Shown here piece after piece: positions 1 to 11,400 of a stretch of DNA of 32,471 nt; the stretch's first letter is position 1, and every line of letters starts with the position of its first letter. Below the pieces are notes generated by a model that had not been told where the DNA came from, made no database searches, and saw only the letters and a program-made list of their open reading frames with translations. The stretch is from Zygnema cylindricum (taxonomy: Eukaryota; Streptophyta; Zygnematophyceae; Zygnematales; Zygnemataceae). The position numbers and the translations under genes are program-made. The DNA lies in NCBI GenBank assembly GCA_037447655.1, contig JBBHKE010000240.1, positions 226,329 through 258,799 of the forward strand, written 5' to 3'.

Positions 1-1124
1 AGTTTCAAAAGAGGACTCAACCATTGCTGCCTAATATGCATACCTTTGGCCATTGAAGATAGATATTCTTGACGAAAGGCCCCTATCCTGTAGTTCTACA
101 ACCACCATAGCAGGATAAGAACTAGCACTAGTAGTGGATGTAGACATCTACTCAACAAAAGCTATCAAGTACCTTCTTCAACAACCAACTTTCAACTGAC
201 AGAGAATGTGACACAGAAGCTCAAATTGACTCAAATTCAGCAACACAATAAAAAACACAATAAACAGAAACCTCCTTAAGTTATTGAAGGTCATGGGCAT
301 ATAGACTCGGCTGTGATCCACTCCCACTAGGAGTAACACTTGCACCAGCTGGGATATTCGTCACTGGAGGAGCAGGTGTGTTGTCCATAGCCAATTTCAG
401 CCATGGACTCCACTCGGAAGCACCACAGACTACCCCTCAAACAGCTATGTTTCAGACAACACAGATTACTTCACAAAAAATAAAATACCCTCAAACTGCA
501 CGAATAGACAGTATATTATAGACACTGTAAACTCCCAAAGTTACAACCAAATCCACCAAAGAATCTAGAAGATATAAGCTCTAGAGTTTCACAAAAACTT
601 TTGACAGCTTCACAAACTAACCACTTAGACCTCTCACAGAATCTTACAGAAATAACAAAACAGAATGAAACTGCACACACGTATAGATTCTATATCATAA
701 AATAACTTCACTAAGTTTCACATGAAAACACGAAACAGGGTGATCACACCAACAGGTCAAAGATGCAGAAAACAGTTTGTCATTGCTTTGATAAACTTGA
801 CTATGATACTCAAAATATTCTAAGTCCTACAAGTTATACTTAGAGAGTTCACTACTGAATGTACGGAGGCATACCAGCGGTACGGTATCTACCATCTACC
901 TAAACTATTGTGAGTATACCCAAATAATTCGAGGTATGTCAGATTGAGCAAATCTACACTAATAAATCAATAAGCAAAAAGACAAACCTCTGCTGAACAG
1001 AATATTTACACCGACATCTTTGCAACCTTCGTACGTTAAACAAAACAAGCTACCACTCAGCTACCACTAAGCAACTATTACCGTACAATCATCATTACTC
1101 ATAATCTATACTACTTATATTATC

Positions 1125-1260
1125 CGCAGTTGCGTTGTCTTATCTGCGCCGCAACTGCTCCGTACCGGCGTCGCATATTTATCCAAAGTAATCGCAGCTG
1201 CATTGTCCTGTCTGCGGCGGAGCTGCGCTGTACCGGCGGCGCCTATTTCAACATTTTGAT
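1125..1260. repeat. Two-copy tandem repeat of about 68 bp
   Basis: A GC-rich unit beginning CGCAGTTGCGTTGTC (1125) repeats from 1193 as CGCAGCTGCATTGTC; both copies carry a TGTCTGCG/TATCTGCG core followed by a CTG...GTACCGGCG block. The copies have diverged at scattered positions. The patch is far more GC-rich than its surroundings. Confidence 0.8.
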
Positions 1261-1497
1261 TATTGTACATCGGATCGCTTCGCGATCCGCCGTCCATTTC
1301 TCAATGCTTGTTCAACCACTCAATGAGTCCCTTAATTCAATTTAGGTATATCCGTACGTTCGCTCCCCCAACCCATGAATCAATTCAAACCTCCATATTT
1401 AATGCAATTAGCAATTACTCACAAACTGTCACGTTCGCACTAAACTGACTTTTCAAAACAACACTCCCCTAAAAATTTAGTTTCGTGCACCCGAAAA

Positions 1498-1674
1498 ATA
1501 TGCAGCGTGTATTGGTATGCTGCTATGCTGCGCTAGTTCGACACTGCAGCCAAGTATGAATATGAAATGCAGCGTATACTACTATGATGCCATGCTGCGC
1601 TACTTTGACATCGCTGCCCTGATTTAAATATAAATGCAGCGTGCAATGCTATGCTGCCATGCTGCGCTACTTTT
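1498..1674. repeat. Three-copy tandem repeat of about 67 bp
   Basis: The string ATGCAGCG starts at 1500, 1567 and 1633, each time followed by a TATGCTGC(C/T)ATGCTGCGCTA-like stretch. The unit length is 66-67 bp and the third copy is truncated after the GCGCTACTT block. No protein-coding sense is apparent. Confidence 0.85.
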
Positions 1675-2660
1675 CCCTTATCTTCCCTTTAAAGCCTCAT
1701 CTAGTAAGAACTAAAGCTTTCAAATTCAACAAGGTGGAGCACTAGGGCTAATAACAGCACTTGCAGCAGATGCTGAGCCATTATCGACATATTAGCAGAA
1801 GCAAACCCAAAGAGGAATACCTATCAGACTAGTTTAAAACTGTAAGATATGTAACTACAAATAAAAGAGGTCTTCCAGCCAGACAAACATATACAACAAG
1901 CAAATCAAAGACGATATAATACAAAACACCTTAAACAACACTTTGTGCTCTCATTTCCTTAACTTTGTGTAGAATGTACATTCTGTGCTGAATTGATCAA
2001 TCCCAATTGAACTCAATACTCAAAAGATCTAGAAAACATCTACAATGTATGTATAGGGTTCACCTGAATATCTACTGACAAAATTCTAAGTACTTGGACC
2101 AAAATTGTCTAGTAACAATATCTAGACCCAAAAAATCCGGGAGATATGTTTCACGTCTACATTTATAGGCGGCGGTACACACTAATTTACTTAAAGATAA
2201 CTATTCAAGTAGATACTAAAAAATCCACACTAAATATAACTTATATTGAATAGTTGGTGGTCCAAAAATATTCTAAGTCCTAGACTCAAATTCCTAAGAC
2301 TTACTAAAGCTTACTTTCCAATAAAAGTTGTTGACTAATTGACATAGACAACAATAAGATATAGTTCTGCAAGTTTCTCATAACTGCCTTTAGATAACTA
2401 TATTCCTAAGACTGGGTTACACAAATTTGGCTAAGTCCTAAATTATATACTCACAGTGAGTATCTGTTGATCTTTACTAATTTGGGTGACTTTACTACAG
2501 TACACCTTGCATCGTTATTAGTGTCAACGACACTAATTTGGGTTTCTTAAAATTTTGATTTTTTTCCTCAAATAGGATACATGATTTTAATTTTTCCTTG
2601 AAGTTAATTAAGGTACCGTACAAAATAGCGTAAAGGACGAATTACAATGATATCTAAATA

Positions 2661-3010
2661 GTGTGGTGTACGGTCGATGTCAGACCGTACATAAATGTAC
2701 CTTTTCAAGTGAAAATTTTACAAAAAATGAGTTAAATCAGACGCGCACGCATAAGATCGTGCGCTAAAAAAACGGGATTGTTCTGACACGTAAATTAGTC
2801 TTACATGTATGGATATTTAAATTTCAGAACGGCGTACGATTTTTAATATTTTGTACGGATACATATATTAATGTATATAATCGTACAACGAATATTCCAA
2901 TTTTTGCTGTTCCCAAATTAGCATAAACGCCGAAATTAGAATACACCTTTTTAAAAAAAAAAAAAAAAATTTTTCCACATAAGATTAAAGCCGCAAATAC
3001 GATTAAACCC
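2661..3010. repeat. Copy A of an internal interspersed repeat
   Basis: It opens with an 8-bp perfect inverted repeat, GTACGGTC...GACCGTAC, followed by ATAAATGTACCTTTT and, further in, a TTTTGTACGGA.AC.TATATTA block. The same ordered blocks recur from 3327. The right boundary is uncertain because the sequence runs into a poly-A tract and an assembly gap. Confidence 0.65.
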
Positions 3011-3023
3011 TTGTCGTTTTTAA

Positions 3024-3033
3024 NNNNNNNNNN
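3024..3033. other. Assembly gap of 10 N
   Basis: Ten consecutive N bases. The true length is unknown, so distances across it are not reliable. It falls inside a repeat-rich interval, which is a usual place for an assembly break. Confidence 0.99.
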
Positions 3034-3326
3034 GTAAGTGTGCCAGCTTTGCGCCGACAGCCTGCTTATACACGCTCGCCCTAAAAAATGCTGGACCAAA
3101 AAAAGGGAAAAATCTTGCGTGTAAGAGTACGCAGGCACCAATGATTTTGATTAAATAACATGAAAAGTTGAATTTTTCCATGTAAATACATGCCATACTG
3201 TGACTGGCATGTGGTGAGATAAATTCTCTGTTGCATGACTTTTATTGGGATTTATCTTATTTCTTTTTTTATCTTACTTGATGTGATTACCTCTTATTTT
3301 TTTTTTTTTTCGCCCTGCCTTTATGA

Positions 3327-3660
3327 GTGGTGTACGGTCAGTGTCATACCGTACATAAATGTACCTTTTTAAGTTGAAAAGTACAATAAATTAGTTTTAG
3401 TAACCACGGACGCATGAGAATGTGCGTTCTAAAAAGGGAAAAAAACCAGGTCGTAAAAAATCCCGCTCGCACATATTCGTCCGACAGCCGCGTTTCGACC
3501 GTGTGAATGTAAAATTTGTGTACGATTTGTCAGATTTTGTACGGAGACCTATATTAGTGTAAGCATGTTTGCGACCGACATTTTTTTTTTCAAAGATCCA
3601 AATTACCATAACCAAACAATTAGAATGTATGATTTTTTCCAAAATTTTCAAATTCTTAAA
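3327..3660. repeat. Copy B of the internal interspersed repeat
   Basis: It has the same order of blocks as the copy at 2661, offset by about 666 bp: GTACGGT...ACCGTAC inverted repeat, ATAAATGTACCTTTT, then TTTTGTACGGAGACCTATATTA. The copies differ by many substitutions and indels, so the duplication is old. Confidence 0.65.
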
Positions 3661-3729
3661 TAGCGTACACTACGGTAATTATTTTTATACGCTAAAAAAA
3701 CTTACACGCTAATAACGATTGGCGGTGTA

Positions 3730-5350
3730 CTATAATGACGATGGGCAGTGTGGTAGGGAGAATCTTCACTAAAAAAAGTTTGTTCGTCACTACACCTTTT
3801 AAAAATACAGTAAAGTAAAGGAAACTCTTTTAATGGCGGGTGGCGGAATAGTTTTCGGCCAATGTTAATGTTTCGACTCGTTGTCGCTTTGCCGTCATTA
3901 CACGAGCGGTGCGATCCTCCCCACGTGCCAAGCGATCGCACGCGTGGCATTCCATGTTGTCGGTCCATGGGCAGTCGCACGCAGGGCTCCGACCCGTCAA
4001 GCCCCAAATGCGGTCATTTCGAGGCAGTTTCCGATGGTTGGGCAATTCGAGAGTGTCCAGATGAGAATCGTACGGCCATAAACCGCTCTACGGTTGGAAA
4101 CCGCCTTAAGAAGACCGTTTTGGAGCTTGGAAGGGTCCTCCCTTAGGGAAAATATCCTTCGTAACGGAGGCTCCTGCGGTAATCTTGTCGTATGTAATGA
4201 ATTAATAATGGTTCGAAGAACAGAACTCTAATGGTCAAATAGTGTTGTTTGAGAGGAAAAGCCAAAAAGTGCTCACGTGTCCGTTTAATTTTCACGCTAA
4301 CGAAGGGCTCCACGTCACAATGGACATCTGCCCCATGTAATGATCGTACGGAATATTCTGATTGCTTCGGTCAAGATCGTGAAGTACATGCCCGCGAAAA
4401 ATGCCATGTTAACCAACCACCTAAACCACCGTATTTTCGATAAAGTGTTTTGATGAGCTGGATTTGCGTGCCCGCGGGTCAAAAAGATTGAAACGACAAA
4501 ATAAATGCATAAAACGACAAAACTAGAGTACATTCAAAGTATCGAGTTGACACTCATTGTACTGTCGTAAACGTATTTTTTTCGTACGGCAAAAGATTTA
4601 TCATCGGGGACTGAATTTTGGAGGAAAACGACAGAAAAAAGTCGATAACTTAATACATGGGCACACCCCCTAAGTGGGAAAACCACAAATATGGTTGCGG
4701 TCGGTTTCAGCCGTTCTATGTGCCAAAAATCGTCGGCGGCAGTTGTTCCTTGATAGGTGTGACAATTGTCCGTTGTAGCCGTTCCATGAGTCGCAAATCG
4801 TCGGCAGCAGTTGCCGCGCACTATCGGGCACGGTCGGCGGCGGCGGTTCCATCTCCCAGCGATCGTCGGCCGGTCGCATTCATCAATGCAGGGACGCGAC
4901 TTTCGACGAAAATCTAGGGCTGGTACGTCCGCGGAGGCAAAATCGGATGTCTACGCAACCTGACAAAATCTGGACAGCCTGTACTGCTAAACAATTTCCT
5001 AGAAACGACGATTTGTTCGGTCGGTAATAACGTCCTTTTCCGTCCAGGTCACGATTAAACAAAGCAGATCAGCACCTTTACTAGGATACTAAAGAGAAGA
5101 CGGCATAAAATACTGCCGGCAGAATCCTCGTACCTTACCGTACCGTACAGTACACACCGGCTGATCCGTACCTTGCAAATCGGGCTTACGCAGGGAACAC
5201 AGTTCGCGAGCGGATTTCCTCCTCCTACTGACGTTTCACCGACGTGGCGACGTCTCAATACGGTTGCAGTAAAAACAAAACGCCGTACAATTGAGTAACT
5301 GCTGCTGCATATTTCGACGTAAGTTTACCGTTGGCGGAAGGCGCCACCAA
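3730..5350. other. Intergenic region upstream of the NT-C2 gene
   Basis: No coding feature is supported here. GC content rises towards 5350, where the NT-C2 gene starts, so the 5' UTR and promoter of that gene probably lie in this stretch. An in-frame TAA at 5270-5272 closes the reading frame upstream of the first ATG. I cannot place a TATA box or transcription start with confidence. Confidence 0.5.
4706..4813. repeat. Imperfect duplication of about 40 bp
   Basis: Blocks at 4706-4745 and 4773-4813 share AGCCGTTC.ATG followed by AAATCGTCGGC(G/A)GCAGTTG. They are separated by about 27 bp. This is a minor local duplication in the upstream region. Confidence 0.7.
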
Positions 5351-5491
5351 ATGCGCGGCCTGCAGAGTCTTCGCCGGCCCTTTCCCCTCCACCCGCTCGC
5401 CATCCCCGACGCCTCCGTACTGTCTCTTGCGGCCATGGCGCCGCTCGCCCTCCTGCCCACACGCTTCTGCTTCGTCGTCGAAGTGCACGAG
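5351..5491 (+). CDS. NT-C2 gene exon 1
   Basis: It encodes the N-terminus and the first NT-C2 strand, ending FVVEVHE. The donor is GAG|GTACGG, phase 0. Reading through it would give a Ser/Pro-rich translation of a CT tract, whereas splicing gives VHE-IQSWP, as the family expects. Confidence 0.85.
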
Positions 5492-8400
5492 GTACGGCAG
5501 CTCCCTTTCCGAACCTCTCCCTCTTCCCCTCCTTCTCCCTCTTCCTCTCCCTCTTTCCAATGTACCCCTTTGTACCCATTGTTCCCATTTGCGCCACATT
5601 TTTCGGTTTCTGTTTTTGTCTTTTTCCCATTTCCACATTCTACTCTACTCTCCACATTCCCCCCATTTGCCGACACCGCCTCGCTCCCATGGGGGCCCAC
5701 CAGTTCTTCCGCAGTCGACCCCTTTCCTTCCCATAAAGCCCCTTTCACCCCATTCATTTTACCCAATTCGACCCCATTCCTTAGTCCTCATTTATCCCCA
5801 TTTACCTCACCTCCTCTATTCTCACTCAGTTTAGTCCCTTTAGTTCCTATCCCTACCTCGCTCTCCCTTTACCTCCCTCTCCCTTCCCCCCCTCTCCCTT
5901 CCCCCCCTCCCCCCTCTGTCCTCTACAGATTCAGTCATGGCCCGGAGATTCCGGTCCCCTGGTGCTGACGTGGCAGCGCGGGGATCGCCGTCGCGGCGTC
6001 CGTGCACCTCTTTTTGTCTCTAGCGAAGAAGACGGAACCGTGGAAGTTTCCTGGCAGTTTCGCGTGCCCTGCACTCTGTACCGCTCGGGGCCCCGGGCTC
6101 CTTTTCAGAGGAAAACCCTCTCCTTGTCCGTACACCGGGGGGGGGTGGAGGGAGAGGAGGCTCCCCTGGCCTGGACTTCCCTGGACTTGGCGGAATGTGT
6201 GCCAGCTGGCCTACACGTGCGGAATTTAGTGCTCCAGGGGGTGGGAGGGAAGCCGGTTGTGGTGATGACGGTGGAGATGGAGGGGGGAGGAGAGAGAGCG
6301 GGGAAGTGGGTGGGACAGGAGGGAGAGAGAGGGAGAGGAGGAGAGAGAGTGAGAGGAGAAGACAGTGTGAGAGAGGGAAAGGGAGGCAGAGAGGGGGAGG
6401 GAGAAGGACGAGAAGAAGGACGAAACTGGCAGTAAGTAACGGCAGCCAGCTTTTTTTGTTTTTGTTTTTCTTTTCATTTTTGTTTGTATTTCTATTTTTA
6501 TTTTTTGTCTCATCTGGTTTCGGTTTTAGGGTCTCGTTCCTTATCTTCCGTTTGTAAGGGGAAGATAAGTTGTTGGGCGTGGAGGGGCGAGCGGGAAAGA
6601 GAGATTCGCGTAACTGATGAGAAGAAGTACGGGAAGAACGGTGGGACCGGTGGGAAAACGATGAAAAACGGCGAAAACGGTGGGAAGCTGGTGTAAGCGG
6701 TTGAAGTTGGGTGTTTGGCAGGGAGTGGGGCGACCTGTACGGAGGCGACGTGAGCGGCGAGCGCGCGGCGCCTGGCGGCCGCGCGGAGGAGCACTCCGCT
6801 GCCAATTCCGAGGTCTCCCCCGGCCTCTCGCCGTCGGTGAGTGCACGCCGGCCGGGCACACCCGCCTCGGGGGCACACGCACCTCATGGCCCGTGCCCAT
6901 GCGGGAAGCGAAGTCCCCCTCTCTTGTGGCTCGCCTTCGTGTGCGCTCCATCGGGGCACACGCCGCGCTCGCTCGTACGCACCTGAAACTGTGTGGATAG
7001 GGGGGAGGCGAGAGTGGGCACCTCGCTTGGCGCTTCAGCTAGTGGGGGGGGGCACGGCGGAGTCCGACTTCGCTCTCATTTTCTCTTGTACGTGAAGTAG
7101 TGTGGATATGGACAGTGAAAAGGGCCGTACTTTTGTCAACCGAAATAGTGTGGATACAATAAAACCTCTCTTTCCTCCGCTTTCACCTAGTTTGGATATT
7201 GTGGAGGCAAACTTCCCTCTCTTCTCACTTGAATTAGGGTGGTTAAGGTGGAGGCAAACCTCGCTTTGGTTCTTGCACCCGATTTAGTGTGGACATGGTG
7301 GAGATAAACCTCTCTTTTCCCTTTCGCTTAAACTAGTGTGGACTCGGTTAATGAGATGTCATTAACATAAAAACATTCTGTAAAATATTACACAATATTT
7401 ATAGTGATTTCGTGCGGGTGACGGTCAGCGACCGAAGCAGCGCCTTCTTATTCCGAACTGTCAAACCTTCTTGCATCACGACCGCCATCAAAAAAACATA
7501 TCAAATTGTACACGTGGAGAGTACCAGAGCCGTCCGGACATTTTTGTTTCGTAGGTCGTACATTCATCCGGTGTGTTTCAGCTACGTCGAACGGCTGTGG
7601 TACTTTCCGCATTTAGTATTTATTTCGCGACAGGAATATCTTACATGATGTTCTTTGCCTATCCACCCGGCTGTCGCGAGTGCAACCTACAGGTGGCATG
7701 ATCCGGCAGGATGCCCTAATTGTTAGAGGCACCACCACCGGACACACCGACGAAAAGCTCATCGGATCTTGACACTTGGCCTTTGTCCGGCCGCGCACCG
7801 AATATCTGCGTACGAACACCGACAATTGGTGTGGTTCGGTAATGGAATTTTCACCTCTTGTACTTTTGTGTACGATGCATGCAAGAAATGAGTTCAGTTA
7901 CGCATACAGCGTACAAGCTGGTGAAAATAGCAAAAGAAGAAGTCTAAAATAGCCGCCACCTGTCCTAAATACCACATTTTACAACTATGAACGGAGCCGT
8001 GCTCCAATTTTTTCTGCCGCCCAGGTTCGAGCCGCAACGATTGCAAACGTTTTGACGGCGACGGCGACGGCGACGGAGAGCTTTAGTGAGACCTTGAAGT
8101 AGTGTGGCTATGGTGGACTCGCACTTTCCCCTCTCGTTGACCTGTAGTAGCGGGGATATAGAGGCAAACTTCTCTCACTATCTGGCACTGCTTTCTCGTT
8201 GAACCCGAATAAGTGTGGGTACAGAGGCAAACTTCTCTTTCTTCCCTCTCTCTCTTCCCTCACCTAAATTTCTGTGGATACGGAGGTAACCTTCCCTCTC
8301 TCTTTGTACTTGAATTTGTGTGGATATGGAGGCCAACTTCCCTATCTCCTCACTTGAACTAGTGTGGATACGGTGGAGGCAAATCTCTCTCTCATTCTCT

Positions 8401-11400
8401 TTTACCCTGAATTAGTGTGGATACTGTGGAGGCAAATTCGTTCTCTTTCACCCAATTAGTGTGGATACGGTGGAGACAAGTGGAGGGCAGAAGCGTGCTA
8501 TGTGATGAGAATATGAGAACATCTATATATGAGGACATGTGAATACCCACATTGTATCCTGCGGGAGAGAGGGAAAGAGACAAAGAAACAGAGAGAGGGA
8601 CAGAGGTCAAAGACAATGGTGTGATTTTATGAACTTGTATGTAATATACTGGAAAAAATAGTCATCGTGGAGTCATTTGTCATGTGATTATAGAAATTTG
8701 TGTATATTGTCAGGAAGAGTTCCCATCACTAATTCTTCTACGACTTTCGAACTCGGAAGAAAGTTTTGAATCGAAAGAAATGTCTAGGCATTGAGTAACA
8801 TGTAAGAAACATGAACCAAATAACGTGGGAAGGAATTAAATTCTTCCCCGTAATACACATCCCGTTTCAAAAACATTTTATCCTCTTGAAACATTTTCCA
8901 ATTCTTCTTCATACGTTTTATATCATCAGGACCTTCATGACCCGAGACATGTGGAAATGGCAAGAATTGCCGCAACCCACATTTATCGATCGACGGAAGA
9001 GCCATTTTCCACCAATCACTATCGCCCACCTGACGGCCTCCACCCAACCCCAGGCCCAGAGTTGACCGGAGTTGACTTCTTAAACGGAAGACAGGAGACA
9101 AGTCTGAGTCCAATCCGTCGACGAGAAAATGGATTGTTGCAAAGATTTCCAACATGGAGCTCCCAAGGGACCGAACGACCTTCTCTCTCTCCCCCTCCTG
9201 TTTATCCGGTGGACTGGCAGAGACAAGCGGAAGACGAGCGTTTTGAGTTGGAAGAGATGAGGAGGCGACTACAGCAAGTGGACGAACAGTTGCGCTTGGA
9301 ACGGCAGTCATTGGAGGAGGTGAAGGAGAAGATTTCTCAGGAAAGAGGAGAGATTGAGGACATGGCTTTGCAAGTTGCAGCTGCCATTGCAAATGCCGCT
9401 GCAGCAGAAGAGAGGTGAGGAAAATAATATTGAATTGTTCTATTACCGTCTATGTGGTTTGGTTTGGTTTGGTTTGGTTTCGTTTTTTGTTTTTGTTTAG
9501 GTTTGTTCAAGCTGATGAAGTGATAAAGTTGATGATTTCATGTAACGTTAACAGACAACAGTGCCCTTTACATGGAATTAAATTTGGACTACAAATTGTC
9601 TCAATCAGCAAGGATTGTTATTGGTTCATCATTAGCCTCCATAGAACCTTTCGATAGCTGCCAAAAAGCTGGTGGAACTGGAACTATACAGGAAATAATG
9701 CACACATTTCAAATTTCTATGACAACATTAAACTTCCTTTTTCATTAGCACGCACTCTTTTCCAGTCATCCGGAAACTCGAATCTTCAAAGTGTCTTTTT
9801 ACCTTCACTCAATTCGCAACAATCCTCTAGTGAGAAGATTTCACCTTAACTTTAACCCTAACCTCTGTGGATTCTCCTGATTGGCTGTCAAGAAAATGCG
9901 GTAGCGAAAATTACTTAGTCTAAACCTACAAGTAAGGGTTTTGATTTTTAGTGTCAGTAACTCATGGAGGATTCTCTCCCCTGATTGGTTGCGAGGAAAC
10001 TGCACCAGAGCCCGGAGTGTGGAGAGAGCGTATCTCCGCCTCCCTGCGGAGCTACAGGACACCGCCCTCGCTGAGCTGGCGGTGCACTCCATACCGGCGA
10101 CACACGGCAGCTCTCCGCACACCCTCCACATGCCTGCAAGACGAATGGCGCGAGCCTATTGGGCGGTGGGGAGGGAGGAGGGCCCAGAGAGAGCCGCAGA
10201 GACATCAAGGGCGATTTTGAGAGCCATTGTCATGGCGGTACAATCCAGTTCGGATAATGTCAGCAGGTGGGACTGTCTCATTGATCCTCTTCTCTCTTCT
10301 CCTCTCTTTCTGCTTTCTCTCTCCCTGCTCCCCTCCCTCTCTCTGTTCCCAACTTGGTGAACCATTGTCATGGCGGTCGTGATCCAGTACAGATAATGTC
10401 ACCAGGTGGGACTGTCTTGCTGGTCCTCTCCTCTCTTCTTCTCTCTTCCTGCCTCCCTCTCTTTCTGCTTTCTCTCTCTCTCTCTCTCTCCCTGCTCCTT
10501 CGCTGTATACTCTCCCTCTCTCGGTTCTCAACATGGTGAGCCATTGTCATGGTGGCAGGATCTCGTAAAGATAATGTCAACAGGTGGTACTGCCTCATTG
10601 GTCCTCTCTTTTCCTCTCTCCGTACCTCTCTCTCTCCCTCTCCCTCTCCCTCTCTTCCCCCCTCTCTCTTCCTCTCTCTTTCTCTGTAAGTTCCCACCTT
10701 GGTGATTATGTCGAATCCACGGGGAGAATGAGAAAAGAGGAGAATAGTATAGTTGAGAAGAAGTGGCTAAGACCTCCTAGCCTCCTATCTCTACCTCCTC
10801 TTCCCCCTCCTCCTCCTCCTCTTCCTCCTCCTCCTGTTAGTGTGACTCTGTAACCTTTTTTCTGTGCAGATTGATGTATTGGTGGTCCAATACGGTTCTT
10901 CTGAGGGAGGCCATTTCTCGTGGGCCCGGTGCCTTCACCTGGCAGTGTACCTGGTCCAGAAATCGGTCAAGGGGGGATGGAGAGAGAGAGGAGCTTGACA
11001 GCAGCCAGTCGGCCGGAAGAGCAAAGGGAGGAGAAGGGAGGGAGAGGAAAGTGGAGGGAGCAGATAGTTTCAAGGAGGAATCGAGTTTGTGGCAAACAAA
11101 TGATAATGACGAAGCATCGGGTAATGGAGAAGAGAGAGAGAAGAGAAGCTCGGGTGTAACGGGGGATCAGAAAGTGAGGAGGAGAGGAGAGGGAGGGAAC
11201 AAGGACATGGGGAGACTGCAGAAAAAAGAGAATAAAGGTGAGACAGTGGAGCACGAAAGAGGAGATTCACAAGAGGTGAGAGGGAATCGTTCTCCGAGGT
11301 CTCGGTCTAAGTCACCGAATGGAAGTTATAACGTTTTGACTTTAAGTTTCGCATCTTCGGAAGATGACGGGAAGGGATGGGGTATGGGAGGAGAGGGAGA

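Larger units (their letters stand above)
1..2500. other. Gene-free, AT-rich intergenic sequence
   Basis: No open frame in this stretch shows a recognisable domain or compositional sign of coding on either strand. It is AT-rich with many short stop-bounded frames. The only structure I can point to is two small tandem repeats (near 1125 and 1498), described separately. Retrotransposon remnants could be present but I cannot identify any from sequence alone. Confidence 0.6.
2501..3729. mobile_element. Long member of a TIR element family, with internal repeats
   Basis: The left end (TACACCTTGCATCGTTATTAG, 2501) and right end (CGCTAATAACGATTGGCGGTGTA, ending 3729) are inverted and match the ends of the short elements at 11651-11853 and 32058-32278. 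Both ends carry TA at the boundary. The left 100 bp and the right 90 bp also align with the inner parts of the 32058 copy (for example a TACGCTAAAAAAACTTACACG block). About 1 kb of extra sequence, including two related 330-500 bp blocks and an assembly gap, sits between them. It could be one long non-autonomous element or a short element that received insertions. I see no transposase frame. Confidence 0.6.

Noticed and set aside
5291-5968. A single long + strand frame reading through the Ser/Pro-rich region
   Set aside because: It reads through a pyrimidine-tract intron. Splicing GAG|GTACGG to ACAG|ATT gives a continuous NT-C2 domain, which the read-through does not.
6020-6859. A 279-residue minus-strand open frame rich in Ser, Pro and Leu
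   Set aside because: It is the complement of the NT-C2 exon 2 and of GA-rich DNA. No domain is seen and composition follows the tract.
8784-9392. A 202-residue minus-strand open frame
   Set aside because: It is antisense to exon 4 of the NT-C2 gene, whose sense frame encodes a good coiled coil with matching splice phases.
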